From Nitrospirota bacterium (lineage in GTDB: Bacteria; Nitrospirota; Nitrospiria; Nitrospirales; UBA8639), in the NCBI GenBank assembly GCA_027623995.1, contig JAQBUF010000003.1, positions 1 through 64,000 of the forward strand: a DNA stretch of 64,000 nt, written 5' to 3'. The position numbers and the translations under genes are program-made. Below are positions 35,264-44,568 of the stretch, one piece after another. Positions within the stretch are counted from its first letter, which is position 1, and every line of letters starts with the position of its first letter. The notes beneath the pieces are model-generated. The model ran no database searches and had not been told where the DNA came from. It was given only the letters and a program-made list of their open reading frames with translations.

Positions 35264-36016
35264 ATGGTCCCATTCCAGGAAATGGTGTACTTAGAAGAAC
35301 GAGATGAATACGTACCGTTAAACGAAGTCCCCGATGGCTCCCGGGTCTTAAATATATCTGGCACCGAACTTCGTCGACGCTTGGCTGAAGGAAGATCCAT
35401 TCCCCAATGGTTCACCTTCCCCGAGGTTGCCAAAGAAGTGCGGCGCACTCACCCACCACGACACCATCAGGGGTTCACGATATTTTTTACTGGCCTATCA
35501 GGATCAGGGAAATCGACATTGGCCAACGTGCTTTTAGTGAAACTCATGGAGATGGGAGGGCGACCGGTTACACTCTTAGATGGGGACCTGGTCAGGAAAA
35601 ATCTGTCATCTGAACTGGGATTTTCTCGTGAGCATCGGGATATTAATATTCGTCGAATTGGATATGTGGCTTCGGAAATTTCCAAAAACGGTGGTGTGGC
35701 AATCTGTGCTCCAATTGCACCCTACGAATCCGTCAGAAAAGAAGTCCGCAGTATGGTGGAAAGCAATGGGGGCGGTTTTGTGCTTGTCCACGTCAGTACT
35801 TCTCTTGAGGTATGTGAAGAACGGGACCGCAAGGGCCTCTATGCGAAAGCCAGAGCTGGCGTATTGAAACAATTTACGGGAATTTCCGATCCCTACGAAG
35901 CACCAACGAATGCAGAAGTGGTGGTGCAGACGACCGAAAGAACACCAGAAGCCGCAGCCCAGGAAATCCTCCTGTATTTGGAAAAGGCTGGATACATTGG
36001 GGCTGACAAAGATTAA
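35264..36016 (+). CDS. cysC: Adenylylsulfate kinase carrying the C-terminal end of ATP sulfurylase
   Basis: The 250-residue frame begins with the last ~60 residues of ATP sulfurylase (VPFQEMVYLEERDEYVPL, ISGTELRRRLAEG), then a complete APS kinase: Walker A FFTGLSGSGKSTLAN, LLDGDLVRKNLSSELGFSREHRD, NIRRIGYVASEI and ICAPIAPYESVRKEVR. It phosphorylates adenosine phosphosulfate to PAPS. It lies in the same frame as sat, five codons after the TAA that interrupts the fusion. The kinase domain is intact and could work if translation restarts at the ATG at 35264, although the ribosome binding site is weak. Confidence 0.9.
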   Translation: MVPFQEMVYLEERDEYVPLNEVPDGSRVLNISGTELRRRLAEGRSIPQWFTFPEVAKEVRRTHPPRHHQGFTIFFTGLSGSGKSTLANVLLVKLMEMGGRPVTLLDGDLVRKNLSSELGFSREHRDINIRRIGYVASEISKNGGVAICAPIAPYESVRKEVRSMVESNGGGFVLVHVSTSLEVCEERDRKGLYAKARAGVLKQFTGISDPYEAPTNAEVVVQTTERTPEAAAQEILLYLEKAGYIGADKD

Positions 36017-36067
36017 GCCCTCGTCCCCTAGTGATAATATTAAGATTGTTTCACTGAGATCTTCACT

Positions 36068-36850
36068 GTGGAATGTATTTCATGTACGGCTTCAATCGGT
36101 CTATTAGTTGGAGCCTTAGTCGGGCTTACTGGCTTGGGGGGAGGCGTGCTCTTACTGCCTCTCCTCATTTTCGGACTACAGACCCCTCCGATTATCGCCG
36201 TGGGATCAGGAGCCACCTTTGCGACGTTGACCAAAGTCGGTGCAGCCATTGTTCATTGGCGTCACGGTAATGTTGATTGGAAACTTGCCGGCGCCATGGC
36301 CATTGGCAGTGTTCCTGGAGCGTTAATTGGCGTTGCCATCCTGGCCTATCTTCAATCTCTGTATGGAGAAGCGATTAATGGGATTCTGACCACAATGATC
36401 GGAGTCCTGTTAGTCACCATCCCCTTCCTGTTAATGTTTCAGGGCTATCTTGAACGAAAAGGTGGTCTCACTTTGCGAGAACGCCTCCCTGGGTATCTCA
36501 ACCGGTACAATGGTGCTTTTTTTATAGGCATAGAAGGAGGCTTGCTCGTCGGACTCACCTCAGTTGGTGCCGGCAGCATGATCATCCTCTTCTTGCTCCT
36601 CTTTTATCGACTCACTCCAAAAATTATGATCGGGACGGATATTGTTCATGCCGTCATGCTGACAGGGGTCACGGGACTCGCCCATATGAAATTGGGAACT
36701 GTGGATCTCAATTTAGTCGGATGGCTCGTGGTTGGGTCGCTACCCGGAGTGCTCATTGGCTCGATGTTGACCAAAGTCATTTCCGGGAATGTTTTAAAAC
36801 TTGGACTGTTGGTCATCTTAGTCTCGACAGGAATCTCTATGCTCATTTGA
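36068..36850 (+). CDS. TauE/SafE (TSUP) family permease
   Basis: The 260-residue protein has about eight membrane helices arranged as two similar halves, with the family signatures LVGALVGLTGLGGGVLLLPLLIF near the N-terminus and GGLLVGLTSVGAGSMIILFLLLF in the second half. TSUP permeases export sulfite, sulfoacetate or related organosulfur anions across the inner membrane. Its position 50 bp after cysC suggests a link with the sulfate/PAPS module, though substrate assignment within this family is unreliable. The start used is a GTG (GTGGAATGT); no better ATG lies nearby in frame. Confidence 0.85.
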   Translation: MECISCTASIGLLVGALVGLTGLGGGVLLLPLLIFGLQTPPIIAVGSGATFATLTKVGAAIVHWRHGNVDWKLAGAMAIGSVPGALIGVAILAYLQSLYGEAINGILTTMIGVLLVTIPFLLMFQGYLERKGGLTLRERLPGYLNRYNGAFFIGIEGGLLVGLTSVGAGSMIILFLLLFYRLTPKIMIGTDIVHAVMLTGVTGLAHMKLGTVDLNLVGWLVVGSLPGVLIGSMLTKVISGNVLKLGLLVILVSTGISMLI

Positions 36851-37023
36851 TTCTAAGACTATATAACACAGCTCCTACCCTTCCACGCCTCTTTGGCAAA
36901 TAACAATTCCCCCACATTCCTTTGATCGAACTCCTGGCTAATCCCCAAATAATCACTCTTGATCTTGCTCACGCTGAAGGGGCTCAGGCACAATTGTTCT
37001 TCAGAAAAGAACAAGAACGCATC

Positions 37024-37326
37024 ATGAAATCTTGGATAATCTCTCACTCTTATTCCATTCATTCGAGCCACTGGTTTGTTTTAACCGTTCTGGGATTATT
37101 GTTCTCTGGATGTACAGAACCCTTATATTGGGCGAAATCAAATGCACAGCCTGGAGAATTTGAACGAGATACGGTGGCATGCCAAGAGGCGCTGGGATTA
37201 CCTAGCGGGGGAAAAGGCGGGAAGGGAGTCTTGGGTTTCGATCCTACCCTCGCAGGAGCTTCCGTAGCCATAGAGCAATGCTTAGCTGACAAGGGCTGGA
37301 TTTTGGCAAGAAAACTTCCTCGCTAA
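37024..37326 (+). CDS. Small putative lipoprotein
   Basis: The ATG at 37024 is preferred over the track start at 36922 because it gives a standard lipoprotein signal: basic start, hydrophobic core (WFVLTVLGLL) and the lipobox LFSGC, with lipidation expected at the Cys near residue 30. The mature part of about 70 residues contains two more cysteines (TVACQEAL and AIEQCLADKGW) and a glycine-rich stretch GGKGGKGVLG. It is likely anchored in the outer or inner membrane facing the periplasm. It converges with glnD, 21 bp between stops. No family is recognised. Confidence 0.65.
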   Translation: MKSWIISHSYSIHSSHWFVLTVLGLLFSGCTEPLYWAKSNAQPGEFERDTVACQEALGLPSGGKGGKGVLGFDPTLAGASVAIEQCLADKGWILARKLPR

Positions 37327-37347
37327 AACACTGAGCAGAGAGAACAC

Positions 37348-40059
37348 CTATTTTAGAAATCTATCCACAGCCTCGCCAAGGGTTTTTCTGACTTTCTCGC
37401 AGTCATCACTATCTTCAATTTTTCCCCCTTGAACACCGGTGACGTAAAACACATCAACCACCTGATCCAGTTTTGTCGCAATCCTTGCAGCATGAATGGA
37501 CAACCCCAATTCAAATAATGTCCTGGCTATCACCGATAACAAACCCTGCCGGTCATCAGCAAACACATCAAGAATGGTAAATTGGTCAGAGGTTTCATTA
37601 TCGATCTGAACATCCGCAGGTTTGGGGGAAACTGGAAATGGCCGTTCAAAAGAAAGACGTTGGCCTCGTTTCATTAAATGTTCAATCGATTCATGTCCGG
37701 ACAAGACATCAATGATCGCCTTCCCCACTTTTTGACGCTTCACTTCAGTAGGCGGTCCATCAAAATCCGAGTCCTCCACAAAAAAGGAATCGAACACTAT
37801 CCCATCACTTCTCGTCATGATTTGTGCATCCAGGACGTGGAGCCCTAAGGCCGCCAGCACCCCCGTCACATTCATAAAAATTCCAGGGGCCATATGATCG
37901 CGAGCAATCAAGGTATATTCACAAACTCTCAAGTCAGCATGATACGCCGACTCGACAATGGGACTCGTATTCGAAAGCCGTTGCAAGGCTTGCAGATGAG
38001 CGGTCATCCGATCTCGTGGGGTTCCAGTCAAATACCGTAGAGGAAACTTTCCTAACTGGGCTTCAATCCAATCCAGATGAGAATCGGGGAGTAATGGGGT
38101 TTTCTCAAAATCCTCAGCCGCCGCAGCTACCTCGTTCCATAGGCTAAACACTTCTTTCGCCATATCGTGACAATTCTGCGCCACCTCAACGGCTTCACGT
38201 CCACCCGAGACTTCGGGCAGCGCCCGTAAATATAACTCCATCAACAGAGACTCTTTCCATTTAGTCAAGGTGCCCGGTCCCACAGCGGCAATATCCGCCG
38301 CAGTCAGGATCAGTAGTTTTTTTAACAGCGCTGGTGTACCAACGGCTCGAGCAAACTTTAGTAGCACCTTATCATCATAAGGGTCGCGCCGAAATGCAGT
38401 GTTGGCCATGAGTAAATGTTGATATACCAGAAACTCTAAGGTTCGGGATTCCTGTGGATCCAACTGCAATCGAGCTGCAACCTCTCGAGCAATTTTTCGT
38501 CCAACCTCACTATGATCTTCAGGAAGCCCCTTCCCAATATCATGCAACAATGCCGCCAGATGCAACAGATCCTTCCGATGAATCTCTTGATAAACATCAT
38601 GAAAAATTCCGGACTGACTTCCCAATCGCTCAACTTCTAGGACGGCAAACAGGCTATGCTCATCGACGGTATATTTATGGTATTGATTAAACTGCATGAG
38701 CCCACGAACACGCCCAAACGCCGGAACCAGTTTTTCCAAGACTCTGGCTTGATGCATAAGTGTCAAGGTCTTCCCCACCAATCCAGGTCCAGAGAGGATA
38801 TCCCGGAACGCCTGACTGGCAGACGGAGTGCAAAAGACTTCATCTGAGACACCCTCCATGTGTCGATGAATCTCTTCAAGCGTCAGACCATCAATGGAGA
38901 GAGCCCGTTCCTGGGACAGTTTGAACAAATCAAGCAAGGTCCCTGGATTGTGAAGGACGTCAAGAAGCTTATCTTGGGGCACGGCAAGGTTTGTCCCTGA
39001 CAAAGAGAAACACCCATTGATCAAAGGCCGTGGCCACCACCCCCGCACTCGATCCCACCAGGATTGATCTTGGGACCTATTCACAAACCGGGCACATCGA
39101 TCATAGATTCCCGTGGTATGCCGATAATACAGCTGCATGAATTGCTCAACAGCCAACATATGAGCTTGATCGTGAAAACCAAATTCTTTGGCTAACCGCA
39201 CCTGTTCTTCAAATGAAAGAATATCTTGGGCACGTCCAGCCTCAAGATGCAGGATGGCTCGAACCTTCCATAAAAACTCTCTGGCCTCAATCAGTTCCAT
39301 ATAATCTTGATGAGCGAGAATCCCTCCATTCGCCAGATCCTGAAGCGTGGCGGCTTGATATTTGGCCATCCCCACCCATTGCAGCATATGCAAATCGCGC
39401 AATCCCCCTTTGGTTTTTTTGATATTCGGCTCGAGCAAATAAATCGTCTCGCCAAATTTTTCGTAATCACGTTTTCGTTCTTCGATCTTTTCAAGAATGA
39501 ACCGATCAACATGACGACCTAAAACACGTCGGGAAAAGCGTCGCTGAAACTCCTGATAGACTGCCGCCCCTCCCGTCAGAAAGCGCGATTCCATCAAGGC
39601 CGTTTTCACTGATAAGTCTTCTTCTGCCAATACCAGACAATCTTGAATCGATCGAACACTATGGCCAACCTGAAACCCTAAATCCCAAAGGTGATGCAAC
39701 ACTTGGGCAGACAACGTTTTGACGACATTTTCTCCACCTGCGCCATACAACACCATTACATCGATATCCGAATAGGGCGACAACTCCCGACGTCCATACC
39801 CTCCTACGGCAACCAGACAACATTGCTGCATCCCGACAGCAGACTCATCGACATGCTGGTGAATCACATTCCGATACCGAGCAATCAAGACAGAATCCAC
39901 TAAGTCCGTAAAGCCCGAGACGACTTCGGCCGCGGAAGCACCATCGCGCAAACGTTGCCCAAGACCATCGCGGCGCTCTTGCAGCACAGCTTGAGTCGAT
40001 GTGAAATCATCATTCCCGGTAAGAGTCTTACTATGTTGGGATTGGCTGGGGTGCTCCAT
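37348..40059 (-). CDS. glnD: [Protein-PII] uridylyltransferase / uridylyl-removing enzyme
   Basis: The 903-residue protein controls nitrogen status by adding or removing UMP on PII. Domains in order: nucleotidyltransferase (VAVGGYGRRELSPYSDIDVMVLYG, about residues 85-110), linker helices, HD hydrolase (HLAALLHDIGKGLPEDHSEVGRKIA, about residue 520) and two C-terminal ACT domains (DHMAPGIFMNVTGVLAALGL and DDRQGLLSVIARTLFELGLSIH) that sense glutamine. All key residues are present and length is normal. It is downstream of nadE by about 16 bp on the same strand. PII itself is not in the window. Confidence 0.95.
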   Translation of the reverse strand: MEHPSQSQHSKTLTGNDDFTSTQAVLQERRDGLGQRLRDGASAAEVVSGFTDLVDSVLIARYRNVIHQHVDESAVGMQQCCLVAVGGYGRRELSPYSDIDVMVLYGAGGENVVKTLSAQVLHHLWDLGFQVGHSVRSIQDCLVLAEEDLSVKTALMESRFLTGGAAVYQEFQRRFSRRVLGRHVDRFILEKIEERKRDYEKFGETIYLLEPNIKKTKGGLRDLHMLQWVGMAKYQAATLQDLANGGILAHQDYMELIEAREFLWKVRAILHLEAGRAQDILSFEEQVRLAKEFGFHDQAHMLAVEQFMQLYYRHTTGIYDRCARFVNRSQDQSWWDRVRGWWPRPLINGCFSLSGTNLAVPQDKLLDVLHNPGTLLDLFKLSQERALSIDGLTLEEIHRHMEGVSDEVFCTPSASQAFRDILSGPGLVGKTLTLMHQARVLEKLVPAFGRVRGLMQFNQYHKYTVDEHSLFAVLEVERLGSQSGIFHDVYQEIHRKDLLHLAALLHDIGKGLPEDHSEVGRKIAREVAARLQLDPQESRTLEFLVYQHLLMANTAFRRDPYDDKVLLKFARAVGTPALLKKLLILTAADIAAVGPGTLTKWKESLLMELYLRALPEVSGGREAVEVAQNCHDMAKEVFSLWNEVAAAAEDFEKTPLLPDSHLDWIEAQLGKFPLRYLTGTPRDRMTAHLQALQRLSNTSPIVESAYHADLRVCEYTLIARDHMAPGIFMNVTGVLAALGLHVLDAQIMTRSDGIVFDSFFVEDSDFDGPPTEVKRQKVGKAIIDVLSGHESIEHLMKRGQRLSFERPFPVSPKPADVQIDNETSDQFTILDVFADDRQGLLSVIARTLFELGLSIHAARIATKLDQVVDVFYVTGVQGGKIEDSDDCEKVRKTLGEAVDRFLK

Positions 40060-40075
40060 ATCGCCTTTTTCGCTG

Positions 40076-41869
40076 TTAGTGTTTCACGTATCGATTGGTG
40101 ATTGGCATGCGTCGGTCCTTCCCCAATGCACGCGGGGTAATCTTAATACCAATTGGCGATTGCCGCCGCTTATATTCACTTCTATCCACCATGGCGAGTA
40201 CTTGCCGAACCATCTGAGGTTTAATCCCTAACTGCACGATTTCCTCAAGAGAACGATCTTCTTCCACATAGGCTTCTAAAATCCGATCAAGGACCTCATA
40301 GGGCGGAAGAAAATCTTGGTCCATTTGATTATCTTTCAACTCTGCCGAAGGTGGACGTTCAATGATTCGCACAGGAATCAGGCCCTTGGCCTGAGTTTGG
40401 AAAGCCTGACGATTACGATATTTGGCCAACTCATACACCAGCATTTTGGGGACATCCTTAATCACCGCAAAACCACCAGCCATATCACCATAGAGGGTGG
40501 CATAGCCCACACTCATCTCACTTTTATTTCCCGTCGTCAGAACCAAATGCCCAAACTTATTCGACAAGGCCATTAAAATCGTTCCACGAATGCGGGCTTG
40601 TAAATTTTCTTCCGTAGCATCGTGTGGTCTGTTTTCGAAAGCGGTAGCCATGAGTGATAAATATTCTTTCCACATCCTGGCAATCGGGATCGTGAGCAAA
40701 GGACATTTCAGACTGCGCATCAATGCTCGGGAATCAGTTCGACTTGCTCGAGACGTAAACTTTGAGGGCATGAACACACCGGTGACGGCATCTGGGCCTA
40801 ACGCATCGGCGGCAATCACCGCCGTAAGCGCCGAATCAATGCCTCCGCTAATCCCAATCACGACCGTGGAGAAATGGTTCTTCCTGACATAATCTCGTAC
40901 CCCTACGACCAGAGCCCGATAGACTTCTTCGACCGAGGTGAGTTTCACAAAAGGCTTTTGCATAATGGCCTTTTTTTTCGGTTCCTCAACACTCATATTG
41001 GCCACAACTTGTTTAATGGGATAAGAAACGGACACCTGGCCTTTCAACGTTTTCCCTGCAACGATTCGGGAAGGAAGTTGGGCATCAAATTGAAGATCTG
41101 CCAGGACAAGATCTTCTTCAAAGGATTTTCCCCGAGCCATGACCTGGCCTTGAGCATCGACAAGCAGACTATGGCCATCAAAGACCATTTCATCTTGCCC
41201 ACCCACCATATTGGTATAGCTCAGAATCACGCCATTTTCCCTGGCTCGTTGCGTCAGCATCCGTTCACGAATCACATGTTTCCCTTTGTGAAAGGGCGAG
41301 GCATTAATATTAATGATTAATTCGGCTTGCCCCTGGCTGACTTGGTCTCGGGTTGGCCCATCCGCAGACCAAATATCCTCACAAATATTGACGCCCACTC
41401 TAAGCCCATTGATGACACAAACCAATGCATGTCGACCTGGATGAAAATATCGACTCTCATCAAAAACGCCATAGTTCGGCAACAACGATTTATGGCAGGT
41501 GGCCACAACCTGACAGTTTTGAATCACCACAGCCGCATTGAAAATTTGTGGTGGGCCTGAGGGCACCCCCAACAACGTGGGGTTATTCACCCTCCGCCCT
41601 TTACCTTCTTCAAGACATCCAACCACCACCGTCAGATCTCGGCATTGTTTCATGAAATGGTCCAACGCCAATCGTGCATCGAGACGAAAACTTTTGCGGA
41701 GAACAAGATCTTCTGGAGGATAACCGGTAATCACTAATTCCGGGAAGACGACAATATCCGCTTGCGCGCGACGGGCTTCCTTCAGCCACTTGGTCATCGC
41801 GCGGACATTCCCACGTAAATCCCCAACGGTGGGATTCATCTGAACCATAGCAATTCGATAAGTTTTCAT
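40076..41869 (-). CDS. nadE: Glutamine-dependent NAD+ synthetase
   Basis: The protein has an N-terminal nitrilase-type glutaminase domain with the Glu-Lys-Cys triad in VVFPELVITGYPPEDL, LLPNYGVFDE and VGVNICEDIW, and a C-terminal synthetase domain with the ATP loop VIGISGGIDSALTAV and TTGNKSEMSVGYATLYGD. It amidates deamido-NAD with ammonia from glutamine. The start at 41869 (MKTYRIAMVQMNP) is chosen because homologues begin there; the track start adds 21 residues with no likeness. A run of nine T precedes this ATG on the coding strand, and no good ribosome binding site is visible, so the exact start is uncertain. Confidence 0.92.
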   Translation of the reverse strand: MKTYRIAMVQMNPTVGDLRGNVRAMTKWLKEARRAQADIVVFPELVITGYPPEDLVLRKSFRLDARLALDHFMKQCRDLTVVVGCLEEGKGRRVNNPTLLGVPSGPPQIFNAAVVIQNCQVVATCHKSLLPNYGVFDESRYFHPGRHALVCVINGLRVGVNICEDIWSADGPTRDQVSQGQAELIININASPFHKGKHVIRERMLTQRARENGVILSYTNMVGGQDEMVFDGHSLLVDAQGQVMARGKSFEEDLVLADLQFDAQLPSRIVAGKTLKGQVSVSYPIKQVVANMSVEEPKKKAIMQKPFVKLTSVEEVYRALVVGVRDYVRKNHFSTVVIGISGGIDSALTAVIAADALGPDAVTGVFMPSKFTSRASRTDSRALMRSLKCPLLTIPIARMWKEYLSLMATAFENRPHDATEENLQARIRGTILMALSNKFGHLVLTTGNKSEMSVGYATLYGDMAGGFAVIKDVPKMLVYELAKYRNRQAFQTQAKGLIPVRIIERPPSAELKDNQMDQDFLPPYEVLDRILEAYVEEDRSLEEIVQLGIKPQMVRQVLAMVDRSEYKRRQSPIGIKITPRALGKDRRMPITNRYVKH

Positions 41870-42022
41870 AGCAAAAAAAAACGCCCTCATCCCTATTAAG
41901 GAATGTAGGACGCCTTTGTCCAGAAACGCCATTTTGTCATGAGGACGTTCTTTTATCCTCGACCGTCACACCCGCTTGTAACAAGTCGGCGTAACACTGT
42001 CAAGCAACATGCATGGCCAAGA

Positions 42023-43369
42023 TTAACGCTCAATCCGTCCTTCCAATTCCCCAGCTAGGATGATGGCTTCAGCTATCTCTCTCATGGATTTCCTCATATT
42101 CATACTTTGCCGTTGAATTAATCGGAAGGCCTCACTCTCAGTCATTTTTCTCGATTGCATGAGATAGCCTTTGGCTCGTTCAACAACCTTTCGAACGGTC
42201 AAGGCTTCCTGCATTTCAAATGATTTCTCAACAAGCCGCGTATGCTCGATGGCGACTGCCGCCTGATTGGCAATGGCCTGGATAATCTTAATCTCTTCAG
42301 CCTCAAAAACATGGACCGTTGAGGTATACACATTGATGACCCCAATGACCTTATTTTTATTCATCATGGGCACAGAGAGCAACGAACGCAATCCCTCTTT
42401 CTTGGCCAAATCACGATAAAAAAATTCGTTCTCTTTTGTCACATCTGAGACATAAATCGGCTGCTGCTCCTTGACCACACGACCACTGATACTCTGCCCC
42501 AACTTCAGCGAAGGTTTTCTCCGGTATGCCGCACTGAGGCTTTGCGTGGCCGCAATGCGAAGTTCACCCGTTTGCTCATCCACTAACATGAGCGAACAAA
42601 TTTTTGAATTCATCATTTCCGCGGTCATGGTCACAATTAAATCTAACACATCATCGATGAGCCGATTGGAGGCCACGGTTTCCGACACTTGAGACAGGGT
42701 GTCCAATTGGAGCGCCTGACGCCGCATGTCTTCATACAACCGTGCGTTTTCAATGGCGCCACCCACTTGGTTGGCGATCGTCGACAGCAAAGCCAATTCG
42801 GCGTCTTGATACCGTTTGGTTCGCTTATGCTGAACATTAATGACACCCACCACATTGCCTTTAGTCACAATGGGCAGTGACACAAAGGATTGATACCGAT
42901 CTTCAGGCAAATTATGAAAAAACCGAAATCGTGGATCGTCACTGGCATTACGTGGGATGACCACTCGAACCTTTTCTTGTGCCACCCATCCTGTGATGCC
43001 TTCCCCAAGCCCGAGAGATGTCCGCCCAATCAGTTTATGATGCGGATTCTTTGAGGCCCTCAACACCAGTTCATCTCGATTAGTCGACACCAGGTACAAC
43101 AAACACGAATCGGCTTTGGTGACTTCCACGACGACTTCGACGATATGCTTGAGCACAGAGGCTAAGTCCAGCGTACTACTAATAGACTCGCTAATCCGAT
43201 AGAGGACTTCGATCTCACGCGTGCGTTCTCGAAGGACGACTTTGACATCTTTGGCTGGTTTACGTGGTTTGGGTTTGGCCTTGACCACAGTCATAAAATC
43301 CTGATCCCCCTCACGAACACGATTGTTGTTGTAGCTCCATGACTCAATATCACGTTCGATTCTTTCCAA
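42023..43369 (-). CDS. GAF-GAF-ANTAR putative RNA-binding antitermination regulator
   Basis: The 448-residue protein has a short basic N-terminus and a coiled-coil-like linker, then two GAF domains (about residues 60-205, GLGEGITGWVAQEKVRVVIP; and about 230-375, LGQSISGRVVKEQQPIYVS) and a C-terminal ANTAR domain (VRKVVERAKGYLMQSRKMTESEAFRLIQ). ANTAR domains bind paired RNA hairpins and prevent transcription termination; the GAF domains would sense a small molecule. The signal and target RNA are unknown. Its 5' end overlaps the 3' end of aroB by 20 bp, so the two are co-transcribed. The neighbours nadE and glnD hint at nitrogen control, as in NasR-like systems. Confidence 0.85.
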   Translation of the reverse strand: MERIERDIESWSYNNNRVREGDQDFMTVVKAKPKPRKPAKDVKVVLRERTREIEVLYRISESISSTLDLASVLKHIVEVVVEVTKADSCLLYLVSTNRDELVLRASKNPHHKLIGRTSLGLGEGITGWVAQEKVRVVIPRNASDDPRFRFFHNLPEDRYQSFVSLPIVTKGNVVGVINVQHKRTKRYQDAELALLSTIANQVGGAIENARLYEDMRRQALQLDTLSQVSETVASNRLIDDVLDLIVTMTAEMMNSKICSLMLVDEQTGELRIAATQSLSAAYRRKPSLKLGQSISGRVVKEQQPIYVSDVTKENEFFYRDLAKKEGLRSLLSVPMMNKNKVIGVINVYTSTVHVFEAEEIKIIQAIANQAAVAIEHTRLVEKSFEMQEALTVRKVVERAKGYLMQSRKMTESEAFRLIQRQSMNMRKSMREIAEAIILAGELEGRIER

Positions 43370-44465
43370 GTTGATTGAACCAGGACTTCACAGCCTTCTG
43401 ATCTAAAGGATCAACTGTCACTTTGCCAATGGCTTTCGGAAGCACACAATACACCAGTCCCTGCGCGACCTTTTTATCATGAAGCATTGCGGCCCATAAA
43501 TCTCGAAACGTCACTGTCGGCAATTCCGTTGGAAGACCTGCTCGTTTCACTAAATCACGTTGCCTTGTCACAACCTGCTTGGAACACAACCCGAGGGTCT
43601 GCGAAAGATCTGCTTCCCAGACCATTCCTATTCCGACGGCCTCTCCATGAATATACTTCTTATATTTTCCTAACGATTCTAAGGCATGGCCGATGGTATG
43701 GCCATAATTCAAAATTCGTCGCAAGCCTGACTCTCGCTCGTCTTTGGCGACCACCGAGGCTTTGATTTCGCAACATCGCTTCACCACATGGTGCAAGGCT
43801 GATTGTTCCATGCCCACGATATCGTCCATGCGGTTTTCAAGGAAGGTAAAAAAATTTCGATCGGCGATCATGCCATATTTAATGACTTCAGCGAGGCCGG
43901 CAATCCATTCGCGTGTGGGTAATGTTCCCAGGGTCTGAGTATCGAGCAAGACCAATGATGGTTGATAAAACGCGCCAATCATATTTTTTCCCAAGGGATG
44001 ATTGACCCCAGTTTTTCCACCGACGCTTGAGTCAACTTGCGCCACTAATGTCGTCGCCACTTGGACAAAGGGAATACCCCGAAGATAGACCGATGCCACA
44101 AACCCTGTTAAATCCCCAATCACGCCACCGCCCAAAGCCACGAGGACGGACTGCCGTTCAAACCGTTGTTCCATCAACTGATCGAGAATATGAGCGACCC
44201 AACGAAGAGTCTTGGTGCGTTCCCCATCGGGAATAGAGATCATATGGCTTTGAAATCCCGCACGCTTTAAAGATTGTTCGACGGTTCGACCGTAGAGCCC
44301 TTCCAATACCGGATTGGTGATAATTCCAACTTTCCCCGAGAAACCAAGATCCTTGAGGTATTGGCCTAATTGCGTGAGACCGCCAGGATGAATGGCTATG
44401 TCATAGCTTCGCTTCCCGAGTCCGACTCGAACGAGTCCAGTTTTTTTGGTCTTGATTTGAGGCAT
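43350..44465 (-). CDS. aroB: 3-dehydroquinate synthase
   Basis: The 371-residue NAD-dependent enzyme cyclises DAHP to 3-dehydroquinate, the second step of the shikimate pathway. It shows ALGGGVIGDLTGFVASVYLRG, VATTLVAQVDSSVGGKTGVNH, KNMIGAFYQP and the metal ligands in RILNYGHTIGHALE. Length is normal. It follows aroC by about 100 bp on the same strand, giving an aroC-aroB pair, and runs into the GAF-ANTAR gene with a 20-bp overlap. Confidence 0.96.
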   Translation of the reverse strand: MPQIKTKKTGLVRVGLGKRSYDIAIHPGGLTQLGQYLKDLGFSGKVGIITNPVLEGLYGRTVEQSLKRAGFQSHMISIPDGERTKTLRWVAHILDQLMEQRFERQSVLVALGGGVIGDLTGFVASVYLRGIPFVQVATTLVAQVDSSVGGKTGVNHPLGKNMIGAFYQPSLVLLDTQTLGTLPTREWIAGLAEVIKYGMIADRNFFTFLENRMDDIVGMEQSALHHVVKRCCEIKASVVAKDERESGLRRILNYGHTIGHALESLGKYKKYIHGEAVGIGMVWEADLSQTLGLCSKQVVTRQRDLVKRAGLPTELPTVTFRDLWAAMLHDKKVAQGLVYCVLPKAIGKVTVDPLDQKAVKSWFNQLGKNRT

Positions 44466-44568
44466 TGAGTGGATACGCTTTCACTATTCCCTTACCAGGC
44501 TTTTGGCAAAAAACACCTGCCAGAGGCAATTAGAATAGCACAAAGTATTCAAACGAGCATTGACTCGC

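Noticed and set aside
32848-36016. Genome-wide stop-codon recoding (for example pyrrolysine-like TAG reading)
   Set aside because: The two in-frame stops are different codons (TAG and TAA), and both codons terminate many intact genes in this window; mutation or sequence error is simpler.
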